DNA of 64,000 bases from positions 2,232,001 to 2,296,000 of the forward strand of contig NZ_AP024749.1 of the NCBI RefSeq assembly GCF_019702945.1. The letters run 5' to 3'. The stretch's first letter is position 1. Each line of letters opens with the position of its first letter. Below, piece after piece: positions 18,043-27,137 of the stretch. The position numbers and the translations under genes were made by a program. This stretch comes from Flavobacterium okayamense (GTDB lineage: Bacteria; Bacteroidota; Bacteroidia; Flavobacteriales; Flavobacteriaceae). The notes beneath the pieces are model-generated. The model saw only the letters and a program-made list of their open reading frames with translations, was not told the DNA's origin and ran no database searches.

Positions 18043-18103
18043 ATTTGCTTATATCTACATCGATTTCGTATTTTAGCACACCGATAAAATTAACCAACAC
18101 AAA

Positions 18104-19747
18104 ATGGATTTAAATTTCAACAAAAACGAAGATCATAATAAATTATTAGTTTCTGACTTACGTAGCCGATTTGCCAAAGTAAAATTAGGTGGCGGACAAA
18201 AACGTATCGATAAATTACATGCGGAAGGTAAAATGACAGCGCGTGAACGTATCGATTATTTATTAGATGATAAAAAAAGTAGTATTGAAATTGGAGCCTT
18301 TGTTGGAGAAGGAATGTATGAAGAACATGGAGGTTGTCCATCTGGTGGTGTTGTGGTTAAAATGGGCTACATTCAAGGAAAGCAATGTATTGTTGTTGCA
18401 AATGATGCTACCGTTAAAGCTGGAGCTTGGTTTCCAATTACTGGAAAGAAAAACCTTAGAGCACAAGAAATTGCTATTGAAAATAGATTACCAATTATAT
18501 ACTTAGTAGATTCTGCTGGTGTTTATTTACCTATGCAAGATGAAATTTTTCCAGATAAAGAACATTTCGGAAGAATTTTTCGTAACAATGCCATAATGAG
18601 TAGTATGGGAATTACTCAAATTGCAGCCGTTATGGGAAGCTGTGTAGCTGGAGGTGCTTATTTACCTATTATGAGTGATGAAGCTTTAATTGTTGATAAA
18701 ACTGGAAGTATTTTCTTAGCAGGAAGTTATTTAGTTAAAGCTGCTATTGGCGAAAGTATCGATAATGAAACTTTAGGTGGAGCAACAACGCACTGTGAGA
18801 TTTCAGGTGTTACCGATTTTAAAGCAAAAGATGACAAAGATGCTTTAGACAGAATTAAATCGGTTGTGGGGAAAATTGGTGATTATGATAAAGCTGGATA
18901 TAACAGAATAAAAGCTGAAAAACCTGCTGAAAAAGAAGAAGATATTTACGGAATCTTACCAAAATCTCGTTCTGATCAATACGATATGATGGAAATCATC
19001 AAACGCTTAGTAGACAATTCTGAATTTGATGAATATAAAGCTGGTTACGGACAAACGATTATCACTGGTTATGCTCGTATCGATGGTTGGGCTGTAGGAA
19101 TAATTGCTAACCAACGTAAGATTGTAAAAACAACTGGAGCCAAAACAAAACCAAGCGAAATGCAGTTTGGTGGTGTTATTTATTCAGATTCTGCGGATAA
19201 AGCCACGCGTTTTATAGCAAATTGTAATCAAAAGAAAATTCCTTTAGTATTCTTACAAGATGTAACTGGATTCATGGTTGGAAGTAAATCTGAACATGGT
19301 GGCATTATTAAAGATGGTGCTAAAATGGTAAATGCAGTTTCGAATTCAGTTGTACCAAAATTCACGGTTGTTGTTGGAAATTCTTATGGTGCAGGCAATT
19401 ACGCTATGTGTGGAAAAGCATACGACCCAAGGTTAATCTTTGCTTGGCCAAGTGCAGAACTAGCTGTAATGGGTGGTGCTCAAGCTGCAAAAGTATTATT
19501 ACAAATTGAAGCAGCTTCATTAAAGAAATCAGGTGAAGAATTAACACCAGAAAAAGAAGCCGAATTATTCAATAAAATTAAAGCTCGTTACGATAACCAA
19601 GTTTCACCTTATTACGCAGCTGCACGTTTATGGACAGATGCAGTAATTGATCCATTAGAAACACGCACATGGATATCTATGGGAATTGAAGCTGCTAACC
19701 ACGCTCCTATCGAAAAACCATTTAATTTAGGGGTTATTCAGGTATAA
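18104..19747 (+). CDS. Acyl-CoA carboxylase carboxyltransferase (beta) subunit
   Basis: The 547-residue protein belongs to the propionyl-/methylcrotonyl-CoA carboxylase beta family, which transfers carboxyl from biotin to an acyl-CoA. It shows MTARERIDYLLD, the N-terminal crotonase-fold oxyanion loop (GSCVAGGAYLPIM) and the C-terminal one (VVGNSYGAGNYAMCGKAYD), and ends near the typical DAVIDPLETR. Length and the IFRNNAIMSSMGI segment lean towards the methylcrotonyl-CoA (leucine breakdown) type, but the acyl substrate is not certain. The biotin carboxylase subunit is not adjacent; the gene is alone between intergenic regions. Confidence 0.88.
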   Translation: MDLNFNKNEDHNKLLVSDLRSRFAKVKLGGGQKRIDKLHAEGKMTARERIDYLLDDKKSSIEIGAFVGEGMYEEHGGCPSGGVVVKMGYIQGKQCIVVANDATVKAGAWFPITGKKNLRAQEIAIENRLPIIYLVDSAGVYLPMQDEIFPDKEHFGRIFRNNAIMSSMGITQIAAVMGSCVAGGAYLPIMSDEALIVDKTGSIFLAGSYLVKAAIGESIDNETLGGATTHCEISGVTDFKAKDDKDALDRIKSVVGKIGDYDKAGYNRIKAEKPAEKEEDIYGILPKSRSDQYDMMEIIKRLVDNSEFDEYKAGYGQTIITGYARIDGWAVGIIANQRKIVKTTGAKTKPSEMQFGGVIYSDSADKATRFIANCNQKKIPLVFLQDVTGFMVGSKSEHGGIIKDGAKMVNAVSNSVVPKFTVVVGNSYGAGNYAMCGKAYDPRLIFAWPSAELAVMGGAQAAKVLLQIEAASLKKSGEELTPEKEAELFNKIKARYDNQVSPYYAAARLWTDAVIDPLETRTWISMGIEAANHAPIEKPFNLGVIQV

Positions 19748-19973
19748 TTTACTATTTTGTAATCTTTTAATATAGTTTTATACAATATTTATTGAAAAAA
19801 TTTAATTTTTTAAAAGGATAAAATATTTCATTTAAATCATTTTATCCTTTTAATTTTAAATTAATTTTCACAACATTTAACAGTTTTTTTGTTAAATTTT
19901 ATTCATTTACAAAATACTTACTTTATCATTTTAACATTTTTTTTATATTTACCTAACATTCAACGTTTTAAAT
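19748..19973. other. AT-rich intergenic region upstream of the lipoprotein gene
   Basis: These 226 bases have long T and A runs and no open frame of note. TATATTTA, about 20 bases before the next ATG, is a weak -7-like element. I see no RNA gene and no clear terminator. Confidence 0.5.
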
Positions 19974-21131
19974 ATGAGAAAAATTTTACTGCTTTCACTA
20001 TCAATAATACTATTTATTGGGTGTCAAAAAGATGAAACTAACCCAACCGAGAATCTCACTACAGGAAAAGTTACTGGTACTGTTCTCTCTAATAATGGCC
20101 AACAAAGTATCGGAGGAGCATTAATTTTTTCATTTGATGATGATCATGAATTAATCTATACTCGTTCTGACGAAAATGGTCAATTTGTTTTACAGTTACC
20201 AACTGGAAATAGAGAAATACATATTCAAACTGGAGATGGTTCAAATTTTAGAACAAATTTTTCTGTAGATATTCAAAAAGATATAACATTAACTATCGAT
20301 GGAGAACAATCTAAGCTCAATCAAGTAGCTAATATTGCTTATGTTTCTGGTTCTTTTGATGTAATTGAAGATTTAATTTCAAACTTAGGTTACAATGCTA
20401 CTCAAATAAGTTTTAGTGACTTAGCTGATTATAATATTGTCTCTCAATATGATATCATATTTTTGAACTGTGGCTCTAGAAATGCTTCTATGGCTTCTTT
20501 AAACAATACGATTGATGTTAATCTTGCACAATTTGTAACTAACGGAGGAAGTCTTTATGCTTCTGATTGGGATCTAGCTTATTTAATGGGTGGTACATCT
20601 AATGTTACTGGGTGTAATATGCCAGGTGGATTTATTCCAGATACTATGCTTTGTTCTGCAACTTCAGGAACTTCTGGTTTTTATAATGGAGTACAAATTG
20701 TAGATCCTCTTTTAGCAAGTTCGGTTGGTTTTTCAAGTTTTGATTTGGAATACGACTTAGGTGGTTGGCAACAAATTCAAATGTATGATAGTAATTATTG
20801 GACTTGTTTAGTTGAATTGAATTCACAAGCCTTGATGCTAAAAACAGATAGTTTCTTTGATTCTTCATTAGTGACAAACCCAGTTGGTAATGACACTAAC
20901 GATGAATGGGTAACTATTTGCCATATTCCACCAGGAAACCAAAACAATCCAATTACAATTACGATTAATCAAAGTGCTTTAAATGCACATTTAGCACATG
21001 GTGATACTTTAGGAAGTTGTGACGCTAATTCAAATGGAGGTACAATTTATTACACAACTTTCCATAATCATGCTAGTGGAAATATTGGAAATTCGGAAGC
21101 AATTTTAAATTATGTTATTTTAAATTTATAA
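19974..21131 (+). CDS. Surface lipoprotein: regulatory-like beta domain, ThuA-like fold with CHIPPGN insert
   Basis: The 385-residue lipoprotein has a signal with lipidated Cys 17 (LFIGC) followed by QKDE, close to the lipoprotein export signal known to send Bacteroidota lipoproteins to the cell surface. Residues 31-105 form a carboxypeptidase-regulatory-like beta sandwich (GKVTGTVLSNNG to the start of the next domain). Residues 110-300 look like a ThuA/glutamine-amidotransferase-like Rossmann fold (NIAYVSGSFDVIEDLIS; YDIIFLNCGS; GGSLYASDWD). A roughly 40-residue piece with ICHIPPGN and AHLAHGDTLGSC interrupts it before the closing strand TIYYTTFHNHAS. The catalytic role, if any, is unknown. 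Confidence 0.7.
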   Translation: MRKILLLSLSIILFIGCQKDETNPTENLTTGKVTGTVLSNNGQQSIGGALIFSFDDDHELIYTRSDENGQFVLQLPTGNREIHIQTGDGSNFRTNFSVDIQKDITLTIDGEQSKLNQVANIAYVSGSFDVIEDLISNLGYNATQISFSDLADYNIVSQYDIIFLNCGSRNASMASLNNTIDVNLAQFVTNGGSLYASDWDLAYLMGGTSNVTGCNMPGGFIPDTMLCSATSGTSGFYNGVQIVDPLLASSVGFSSFDLEYDLGGWQQIQMYDSNYWTCLVELNSQALMLKTDSFFDSSLVTNPVGNDTNDEWVTICHIPPGNQNNPITITINQSALNAHLAHGDTLGSCDANSNGGTIYYTTFHNHASGNIGNSEAILNYVILNL

Positions 21132-21154
21132 TTTAACTTTGCATATACATAATT

Positions 21155-21179
21155 AAACGCTCTTTATGAGCGTTTTTTT
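21155..21179 (+). terminator. Terminator of the 19974-21131 lipoprotein gene
   Basis: AAACGCTC pairs with GAGCGTTT across a five-base loop, followed by seven T. It ends six bases before the next ATG. Confidence 0.8.
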
Positions 21180-21185
21180 ATTCTT

Positions 21186-22847
21186 ATGAATAGTAAATTC
21201 CAACATTTTAAATCCAATATTTCAGGTATCACTTTACCTGAAAAATTTACGTTTCCATTTTACTATGAACCGCATCCATTAAGTGAAATAGCAGCTAAAG
21301 AACTACAAGAATATCTAGAAAATCAAACCGATTTCGAGCACAACTTTGGCTTAGAAGAGAATCAGGAAGGTTTAGTCATTGGAAAAATGTTTGGGGTTTT
21401 AGTTTGTCAAGATGAAAATGGTAATTTAGGCTATTTATGGGGCGTTTCTGGAAAATTAGCCGATAGTAATCTTCACGACAAATTTGTTCCGCCTGTTTTT
21501 GATATGTTGACGCAAGACAGTTTTTTCAAACAAGAAGAAGCTATTTTAAATCAATACAATCGAAAGATTGAAGAACTAGAAAAAAGTCAGGAATTAGTTG
21601 AAACCAAAGAAAGTTTAAAGCAAACTGAATTTGATGCTAAAACAGATATTCAACGTCAAAAGCAACGCATTAAAGATTTAAAAAAGAAACGTGATGAAAA
21701 GCGTACTTCTTTTGAAAATTTATCACCAACAGAAATTGAGCAACTAGAATTTGAACTTTCTGAAGAAAGTAAAAAAGAAAGTATTTTGTTGAAGAAAATG
21801 ACAAAATATTGGAATTTAACTGTTGAAAGTCGAAAGTTAAAAGTCGAAAGTCTTCAAAGAGAAATAGATAAATTAAAATTAGAAAGAGCTTCAAAATCAT
21901 CTGAATTACAACAAAAACTTTTTGGAAAATACAAATTTTTAAATATTTCGAAGAGAACTAAATCGGTTGGGGAGATTTTCGATAACAATCCACCTGCTGG
22001 TGCTGGTGAATGTGCAGCTCCTAAATTATTACACTACGCTTTCAACCATAATTTAACACCAATTGCTTTAGCTGAATTTTGGTGGGGACAATCGCCAAAA
22101 TCAGAAGTTCGAAAACACAAACAGTTTTATCCGGCATGTCAAAGTAAGTGCAAACCAATTCTAGCGCATATGTTAGATGGAATTGAAATGGACGAAAATC
22201 CTCTTTTAGAAAATCCTGCCGAAGGAAAAGATATTGAAATAGTTTTTGAAGACGATTATTTAGCGGTTATCAATAAACCAGCCGAATTTCTATCGGTTCC
22301 GGGTAAAAACATTCAGGATTCGGTTTTTGAACGTGTAAAAAATCGTTATCCAGAAGCCTCAGGACCGCTAATTGTGCATCGTTTAGATATGTCTACTTCT
22401 GGTTTATTACTAATTGCAAAATCAGATGAAGTTTATAAAAATCTACAATCGCAATTCATTAAACGAACGGTTAAAAAGCGTTACGTTGCTTTATTAGACG
22501 GAATTGTAAAACAACCTGAAGGTAGTATCAATTTGCCTTTGCGTGTAGATTTAGACAATCGCCCGAATCAATTGGTTTGTTATGAATATGGAAAACCAGC
22601 TGAAACGCATTTTAAAGTCATCGAAATTAAAAATAAAAAAACACGCATTCACTTCTTCCCTATTACAGGCCGAACACATCAATTGCGTGTGCATGCTTCG
22701 CATAGTTTAGGGTTGAATTGCTCAATTGTTGGCGATGATTTATATGGAACAAAAGCCGATAGATTACATCTTCATGCGGAAGAAATTACATTTACACATC
22801 CTATTTCAAAAGAAATTTTAACTATTTTTAAAGAAGCTGAGTTTTAA
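21186..22847 (+). CDS. RluA-family pseudouridine synthase with long N-terminal coiled-coil extension
   Basis: The C-terminal third (about residues 345-553) is an RluA-type synthase that isomerises uridine in rRNA or tRNA, with catalytic Asp D401 in HRLDMSTSGLLLIAKSDE and the RNA-binding FFPITGRTHQLRVHAS. The N-terminal 340 residues are long for RluA itself. They contain a conserved domain (LPEKFTFPFYYEPHPLS to GYLWGVSGKL), a charged coiled coil (about 115-245) and a Cys-containing AGAGECAAPKLLHYA segment, as in the two-domain pseudouridine synthases of Bacteroidota. The coiled coil contains a repeat-derived peptide (ESRKLKVES). The ATG lies just after a terminator, so the leader must be very short. 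Confidence 0.85.
   Translation: MNSKFQHFKSNISGITLPEKFTFPFYYEPHPLSEIAAKELQEYLENQTDFEHNFGLEENQEGLVIGKMFGVLVCQDENGNLGYLWGVSGKLADSNLHDKFVPPVFDMLTQDSFFKQEEAILNQYNRKIEELEKSQELVETKESLKQTEFDAKTDIQRQKQRIKDLKKKRDEKRTSFENLSPTEIEQLEFELSEESKKESILLKKMTKYWNLTVESRKLKVESLQREIDKLKLERASKSSELQQKLFGKYKFLNISKRTKSVGEIFDNNPPAGAGECAAPKLLHYAFNHNLTPIALAEFWWGQSPKSEVRKHKQFYPACQSKCKPILAHMLDGIEMDENPLLENPAEGKDIEIVFEDDYLAVINKPAEFLSVPGKNIQDSVFERVKNRYPEASGPLIVHRLDMSTSGLLLIAKSDEVYKNLQSQFIKRTVKKRYVALLDGIVKQPEGSINLPLRVDLDNRPNQLVCYEYGKPAETHFKVIEIKNKKTRIHFFPITGRTHQLRVHASHSLGLNCSIVGDDLYGTKADRLHLHAEEITFTHPISKEILTIFKEAEF
21821..21859. repeat. Heptad-type repeat inside the pseudouridine synthase gene
   Basis: AAGTCGAAAGT occurs at 21827-21837 and again at 21841-21851, a 14-base (two-heptad) period like the intergenic repeats elsewhere in the window. 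It is translated as VESRKLKVESL within the coiled coil. Confidence 0.6.
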
Positions 22848-22868
22848 TTGTAACGTATTTTTACAATT
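22846..22868. terminator. Hairpin after the pseudouridine synthase gene
   Basis: AATTGTAA pairs with TTACAATT over a seven-base loop, starting within the stop codon. There is no clear T run on the plus strand, so its role as terminator is doubtful. Confidence 0.3.
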
Positions 22869-22895
22869 GACAACTTATTATCAAAACGTAACATA

Positions 22896-24524
22896 ATGAA
22901 AAAACTACTTTATCTATCAATTCTAGTTATTGGTTTACAACAAATTTCAGCTCAAAATTTTACACGTAGGGATTCTTTACAGGGAGGTTTACGTTTTGAA
23001 CGTACTAGTTTTGATGTATTGCGTTATGATTTAAATATCAAAATAAATCCAGAAGAGAAAAGTATTGTAGGTCACAATGATATTACTTTTAAAGTAATTG
23101 AACCAACACAAAAAATTCAATTGGACTTGTTCGATAATATGAATGTAGATTCAATTGTTTGGAACAATCAAAAGTTGAGTTATAAAAGAGATTATGATGC
23201 TGTATTTATAAGTTTTCCGAGTAAATTAACTCAAAAATCAACTGAAAAAGTTCGTTTTTACTATTCTGGAAATCCTAAAGTAGCTAAAAATGCGCCATGG
23301 GATGGCGGATTCGTTTTCAAAAAAGATAGTAATGGAAAAGATTTCATTGGCGTTGCTGTACAAGGAACTGGTGCTAGTTTGTGGTATCCTGTAAAAGATT
23401 CTCAAACAGATGAGCCTGATAACGGCGCTTTAATTAAAGTTGCGGTTCCAAATGGATTAATGAATGTTTCAAACGGAAGGTTTAAGGGTTCTGAGGATTT
23501 AGGAAATGGTTATACGCGTTGGGATTGGGAAGTAAAAAATCCAATTAATAATTATGACATAACTGTAAATATTGCTGATTACGCTCATATTCATGACAAT
23601 CACAATGGTTTAGATATTGATTATTATGTTCTAAAAGAAAATGAAGAAACCGCTAAAAAACATTTTGAGGAAGATGTAAAAACCATGCTAGATTGCTTCA
23701 ATTCTAAATTTGGAAACTATCCGTTTTGGGAAGATGGCTACAAGTTAGTTGAAACTCCCTATTTAGGTATGGAGCATCAAAGTGCCGTTGCTTACGGAAA
23801 CAAATACCGAAAAGGCTATTTAGGTATGGATTTATCAGGAACAAGAATTGGCTTAGGCTTCGATTATATTATTATTCATGAAACAGGTCACGAATGGTTT
23901 GGTAATAGTATAACGAGTAAAGATATTGCTGATATGTGGATTCATGAAGGGTTTACAACATATTCTGAAACCGTTTTTGTAGAATGTACGCAAGGATATG
24001 AAGCTGCTCAAAAATATGTAAATGGTCAATCAAGAAGTGTTTCAAATGACAGACCAATTATTGGTAAATTTGGGGTCAATAATGAAGGAAGTGGCGATAT
24101 GTATTTTAAAGGTTCGTTATTATTGAATACACTTCGACACGTAATTAATGATGATGAAAAATGGTGGGCTTTAATTTTGAAATATTCTGAAACTTTTAAA
24201 AAACAAATTATCGATACTCAAACAGTTATTGATTTCTTTAACAAAGTATCTGGAATGGATTTAACGCCTATCTTTAAACAATATTTAGAAACTACTACTA
24301 TTCCAACCTTTTCATATCGTATTGATAAGAACTATCTTTATTACAGATGGGAAGATGTAAATTCGGATTTTAATATGCCTTTTGATTTTGAGTACGATAA
24401 GAAAAAAATTCGTTTATATCCTACAACCAAAGAACAAAAAATTAAATTAAGAAGTTTAAAAAAGACTTCTAGTTATCAATTTTTTGATAATCATTTCTTT
24501 GTAAAAGTTGCTGAGAGTAATTAG
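22896..24524 (+). CDS. Secreted M1 family zinc metallopeptidase
   Basis: The 542-residue exported protein (signal peptide about 1-19) has the M1 N-terminal beta domain and a thermolysin-like domain. The zinc motif HETGH is at residues 328-332, with the third ligand in WIHEGFTTYSE about 18 residues on. The substrate-anchoring GAMEN-type motif appears as LGMEHQSA. It lacks the HEAT-like C-terminal domain of large aminopeptidases, so it is a short periplasmic or outer-membrane-facing form. A second M1 enzyme at 56311-58383 shares the fold but is longer. Confidence 0.9.
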   Translation: MKKLLYLSILVIGLQQISAQNFTRRDSLQGGLRFERTSFDVLRYDLNIKINPEEKSIVGHNDITFKVIEPTQKIQLDLFDNMNVDSIVWNNQKLSYKRDYDAVFISFPSKLTQKSTEKVRFYYSGNPKVAKNAPWDGGFVFKKDSNGKDFIGVAVQGTGASLWYPVKDSQTDEPDNGALIKVAVPNGLMNVSNGRFKGSEDLGNGYTRWDWEVKNPINNYDITVNIADYAHIHDNHNGLDIDYYVLKENEETAKKHFEEDVKTMLDCFNSKFGNYPFWEDGYKLVETPYLGMEHQSAVAYGNKYRKGYLGMDLSGTRIGLGFDYIIIHETGHEWFGNSITSKDIADMWIHEGFTTYSETVFVECTQGYEAAQKYVNGQSRSVSNDRPIIGKFGVNNEGSGDMYFKGSLLLNTLRHVINDDEKWWALILKYSETFKKQIIDTQTVIDFFNKVSGMDLTPIFKQYLETTTIPTFSYRIDKNYLYYRWEDVNSDFNMPFDFEYDKKKIRLYPTTKEQKIKLRSLKKTSSYQFFDNHFFVKVAESN

Positions 24525-24606
24525 TTTTAATTTTCTTTTAACAAATATTATTTTCCTAATTACTTAATTTTTAGTAATTTAGACAATAATTTTAAACCCA
24601 TATATT

Positions 24607-25029
24607 ATGGCTACAATTAGAGAGTTAAATAAATGGGCTAATGCACACACTAGCATTCCTCTCGATTTACTTAGAATTGCCTTTGGAGCTTTTCTATTTA
24701 TTAAAGGGATATCATTTTTTACCGAAGGTAAATATCTTCATGAGATTTTAAGTACATCGGGAGGTTTTGGTAGTGAAATGCTTTTAATACATTATATTGC
24801 ATTTGCCCACATGGTGGGAGGAGTCATGATAATAATTGGCTTCTTAACAAGATGGTCAATATGGGCTCAATTGCCTATAGTAATTTGTGCTTTCCTAATA
24901 AACTTTATTTTTGAATTTAATTTGAGTAATACTTTACAAGCAGGTATAGCATTACTTTTATGTATATTCTTTTTATTTTTTGGAAGTGGAAAGCATTCAG
25001 CTGATTATTATCTACAAATGGAAAAATAA
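24607..25029 (+). CDS. DoxX family membrane protein
   Basis: The 140-residue protein has four membrane helices and the DoxX-like pattern: an N-terminal helix with LLRIAFGAFLFIKGISFF, then MLLIHYIAFAHMVGGVMIIIGFLTRW and two more helices. Members are linked to quinone or thiosulfate redox chemistry in some organisms, but most, like this one, have no proven role. It is transcribed alone. An inverted repeat links its 3' region with the end of menE. Confidence 0.8.
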   Translation: MATIRELNKWANAHTSIPLDLLRIAFGAFLFIKGISFFTEGKYLHEILSTSGGFGSEMLLIHYIAFAHMVGGVMIIIGFLTRWSIWAQLPIVICAFLINFIFEFNLSNTLQAGIALLLCIFFLFFGSGKHSADYYLQMEK

Positions 25030-25038
25030 TTAAATTAA

Positions 25039-25148
25039 AAGGACTGTATGTGATATTAATAAAGAAGTGTTAATTTTATGTAGATGTTTAAATTTGATTA
25101 GTTATAATACTCTTTAACTATAAAAAAATTATTTAGCATACAGTCCTT
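25039..25148. repeat. Inverted repeat between doxX-type gene and menE 3' ends
   Basis: AAGGACTGTATG at 25039-25050 is exactly complementary to CATACAGTCCTT at 25137-25148, with an 86-base spacer. The right arm encodes the last residues of MenE. It may form a long hairpin in either transcript. Confidence 0.5.
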
Positions 25149-26188
25149 ACTTTTTTTAAAGTTTCCAATCTATTTACTTTACCTGTTTTAGTTTCATCAA
25201 ATGCATCTACAAAATAAATCTGTTTAGGTAATTCAAATTTTTCAAGATTATTAAAGATTGTCTTATCAAAATCAAAGGGTTTACTTTCAATAACTACTAC
25301 TACTCTATTACCAAGTTTTTCATCCTTTTCACTTGAAACAAAAAATCTTTGTGATATAAATTTTTCAAGTTTTTTTTCAATTTGCTCCGGAAATAATTTT
25401 ATTCCCCCACTATTTATAACATTGTCAATTCTTCCAAGCCATTGAAACTCTTCATTTGAATGTATTTCAACAATATCATTTGTAACAATTTTTTCAGAAG
25501 TAATTCTTGGCGCATCAATAACTAAACATTCTCTATCATCTGTAGAAATTGAAATCTCTGGTAATACTTTAAAATATTGTGAATTAATTTCTTTTGCAGC
25601 AATATGAGTAATCGTTTCTGTCATTCCGTAAGTTTCATAAGCTTTCAAACCTTTAATTTGTGTTAGCTTTTCAAGAAGGTTCAAATTGGGTTGTGCACCG
25701 CCAATAATAAGTTTATTAAATTGATTTAATTTCTCAAAATTATTTTCAACCTGAACAGGAACCATAGCCGTAAAATCATAATTTTTAACGTTTTTTTCAA
25801 GTCTACTATTTGGAGAAATAATATCCAATTCTAATCCTAAAATAATTGCTCTTACAAGCATCATTTTACCAGCAATAAATCTACTTGGTAAACAATGTAA
25901 AACCCTATCTCCAGGTTTCAAATTAAAATAATCTCCAGTAGCAATTGCAGAATTAACCATCGCTTGTTTAGATAGCTTAATTTCTTTCGGTTTTCCTGTT
26001 GTTCCAGATGTGTTAACAACAACAAAATCATTTTCGTCTAACCAATCCAAAAGAAAAAGTCCAATTTCCTTTTCAAACTCCTCTCCTTCTTTAATAAAAC
26101 TATACGCTAATTGAAATAATGAATCTTTGTTTAGGTGAAACTCATTAATTTTAAATCTGTTATGAATATTTTTAAAATGTGGAATCAT
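25133..26188 (-). CDS. menE: o-Succinylbenzoate-CoA ligase (AMP-binding)
   Basis: MenE activates o-succinylbenzoate to its CoA thioester in menaquinone synthesis. The 351 residues form a compact adenylate-forming enzyme with the ATP-binding P-loop NTSGTTGKPKEIKLSK, the A5-type motif YETYGMTETITHIAAKE, and the A7/A8 region WLGRIDNVINSGGIKL. The short length is usual for MenE in Bacteroidota. Its start overlaps the end of the CPBP protease gene by 17 bases, so the two are translationally linked. Other men genes are not in the window. Confidence 0.85.
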   Translation of the reverse strand: MIPHFKNIHNRFKINEFHLNKDSLFQLAYSFIKEGEEFEKEIGLFLLDWLDENDFVVVNTSGTTGKPKEIKLSKQAMVNSAIATGDYFNLKPGDRVLHCLPSRFIAGKMMLVRAIILGLELDIISPNSRLEKNVKNYDFTAMVPVQVENNFEKLNQFNKLIIGGAQPNLNLLEKLTQIKGLKAYETYGMTETITHIAAKEINSQYFKVLPEISISTDDRECLVIDAPRITSEKIVTNDIVEIHSNEEFQWLGRIDNVINSGGIKLFPEQIEKKLEKFISQRFFVSSEKDEKLGNRVVVVIESKPFDFDKTIFNNLEKFELPKQIYFVDAFDETKTGKVNRLETLKKVRTVC

Positions 26189-27083
26189 TAGTTTCTAATT
26201 CTATTAATTTACCCGTTAATTTTTCTTTCCAATTTTTCCATTTGTATACTTTCGAAAAAATAAAAAGTAACGTTGGAAAAATAATAAAGACTGGTAATAT
26301 AATTTCAAAACCTGTTGATGGTTCTGAAATATCTTTAAAAATTGAATGGGTTTGAAAAGCTGTCCAATCAGCTGTAACTAATAAAGCACTTACTAAATTA
26401 TTAGCTGCATGAAAACCTAAAGCCAATTCCAAACCTTCATCCATTAGAGTAAGAATTCCTAAAAACAAACCTGTGCCTATATAATACAACATAATAATCC
26501 AGCCTACTTTATCTACTTCAGGATTAGCAGCATGCATAATTCCAAACAAAAAAGAAGTTACTAATAAAGGGATTAATCTACTATTAGTAGCTAGTCCCAA
26601 ACCTTGCATTAAATGTGCTCTAAATAAATATTCTTCAAAACTTGTTTGTAATGGAATAAGTAAAATAGCTAAGACTAAAAAAACAGCAAACTTTTGAGGT
26701 TTAAAATTCAATATAAAATTCTCTGGAGTTGAATAATATGCAACTAGAATCATTGTTGATGTGATTGCAGCCCATAAAAAAAATGAAAAGAAAATTCGTT
26801 TCCAGTCAACTTTATTTCTTGAAGTAGTTAATATTCGTATATCTAAATTTTGAATAAATTTTGTCCAAAAGAAAACAACAAATAAACCAATAGCTAAAGG
26901 AGCTATCATAGCTATAAAAGTTCCATTAACGCCAATCATACTAATAGTTTGTTGAATAACTTGATTGGTGTCTAAATCTAAAGAAGCAAAATAATTCCAA
27001 AGCATTAACAACATAAATCCAATCGGTATAATAAAATATAGCGCTAGATTTAAATTATATTTTTTTAATTGTTCAATATACAT
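26172..27083 (-). CDS. CPBP family intramembrane metalloprotease
   Basis: The 303-residue protein has about eight membrane helices and the CPBP/Abi motifs: SFEEYLFRAHL (motif 1, EExxxR), FGIMHAANPE (motif 2) and GFHAANNLV (motif 3, HxxxN-like). The family includes prenyl-protein proteases such as Rce1 and many bacterial members with no known substrate. It is the first gene of a two-gene unit with menE, overlapping it by 17 bases. A role linked to the prenyl chain of menaquinone is tempting but unsupported. Confidence 0.85.
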   Translation of the reverse strand: MYIEQLKKYNLNLALYFIIPIGFMLLMLWNYFASLDLDTNQVIQQTISMIGVNGTFIAMIAPLAIGLFVVFFWTKFIQNLDIRILTTSRNKVDWKRIFFSFFLWAAITSTMILVAYYSTPENFILNFKPQKFAVFLVLAILLIPLQTSFEEYLFRAHLMQGLGLATNSRLIPLLVTSFLFGIMHAANPEVDKVGWIIMLYYIGTGLFLGILTLMDEGLELALGFHAANNLVSALLVTADWTAFQTHSIFKDISEPSTGFEIILPVFIIFPTLLFIFSKVYKWKNWKEKLTGKLIELETNDSTF

Positions 27084-27115
27084 ACCACAAAAATTTTCAC
27101 TAAAATACTATTTTT

Positions 27116-27123
27116 TATCTTTG
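27116..27123 (+). promoter_or_regulatory. Candidate -7 box for the arsC-like gene
   Basis: TATCTTTG fits TAnnTTTG and lies 14 bases upstream of the ATG at 27138. Confidence 0.5.
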
Positions 27124-27137
27124 TAAAAAACTGAATT

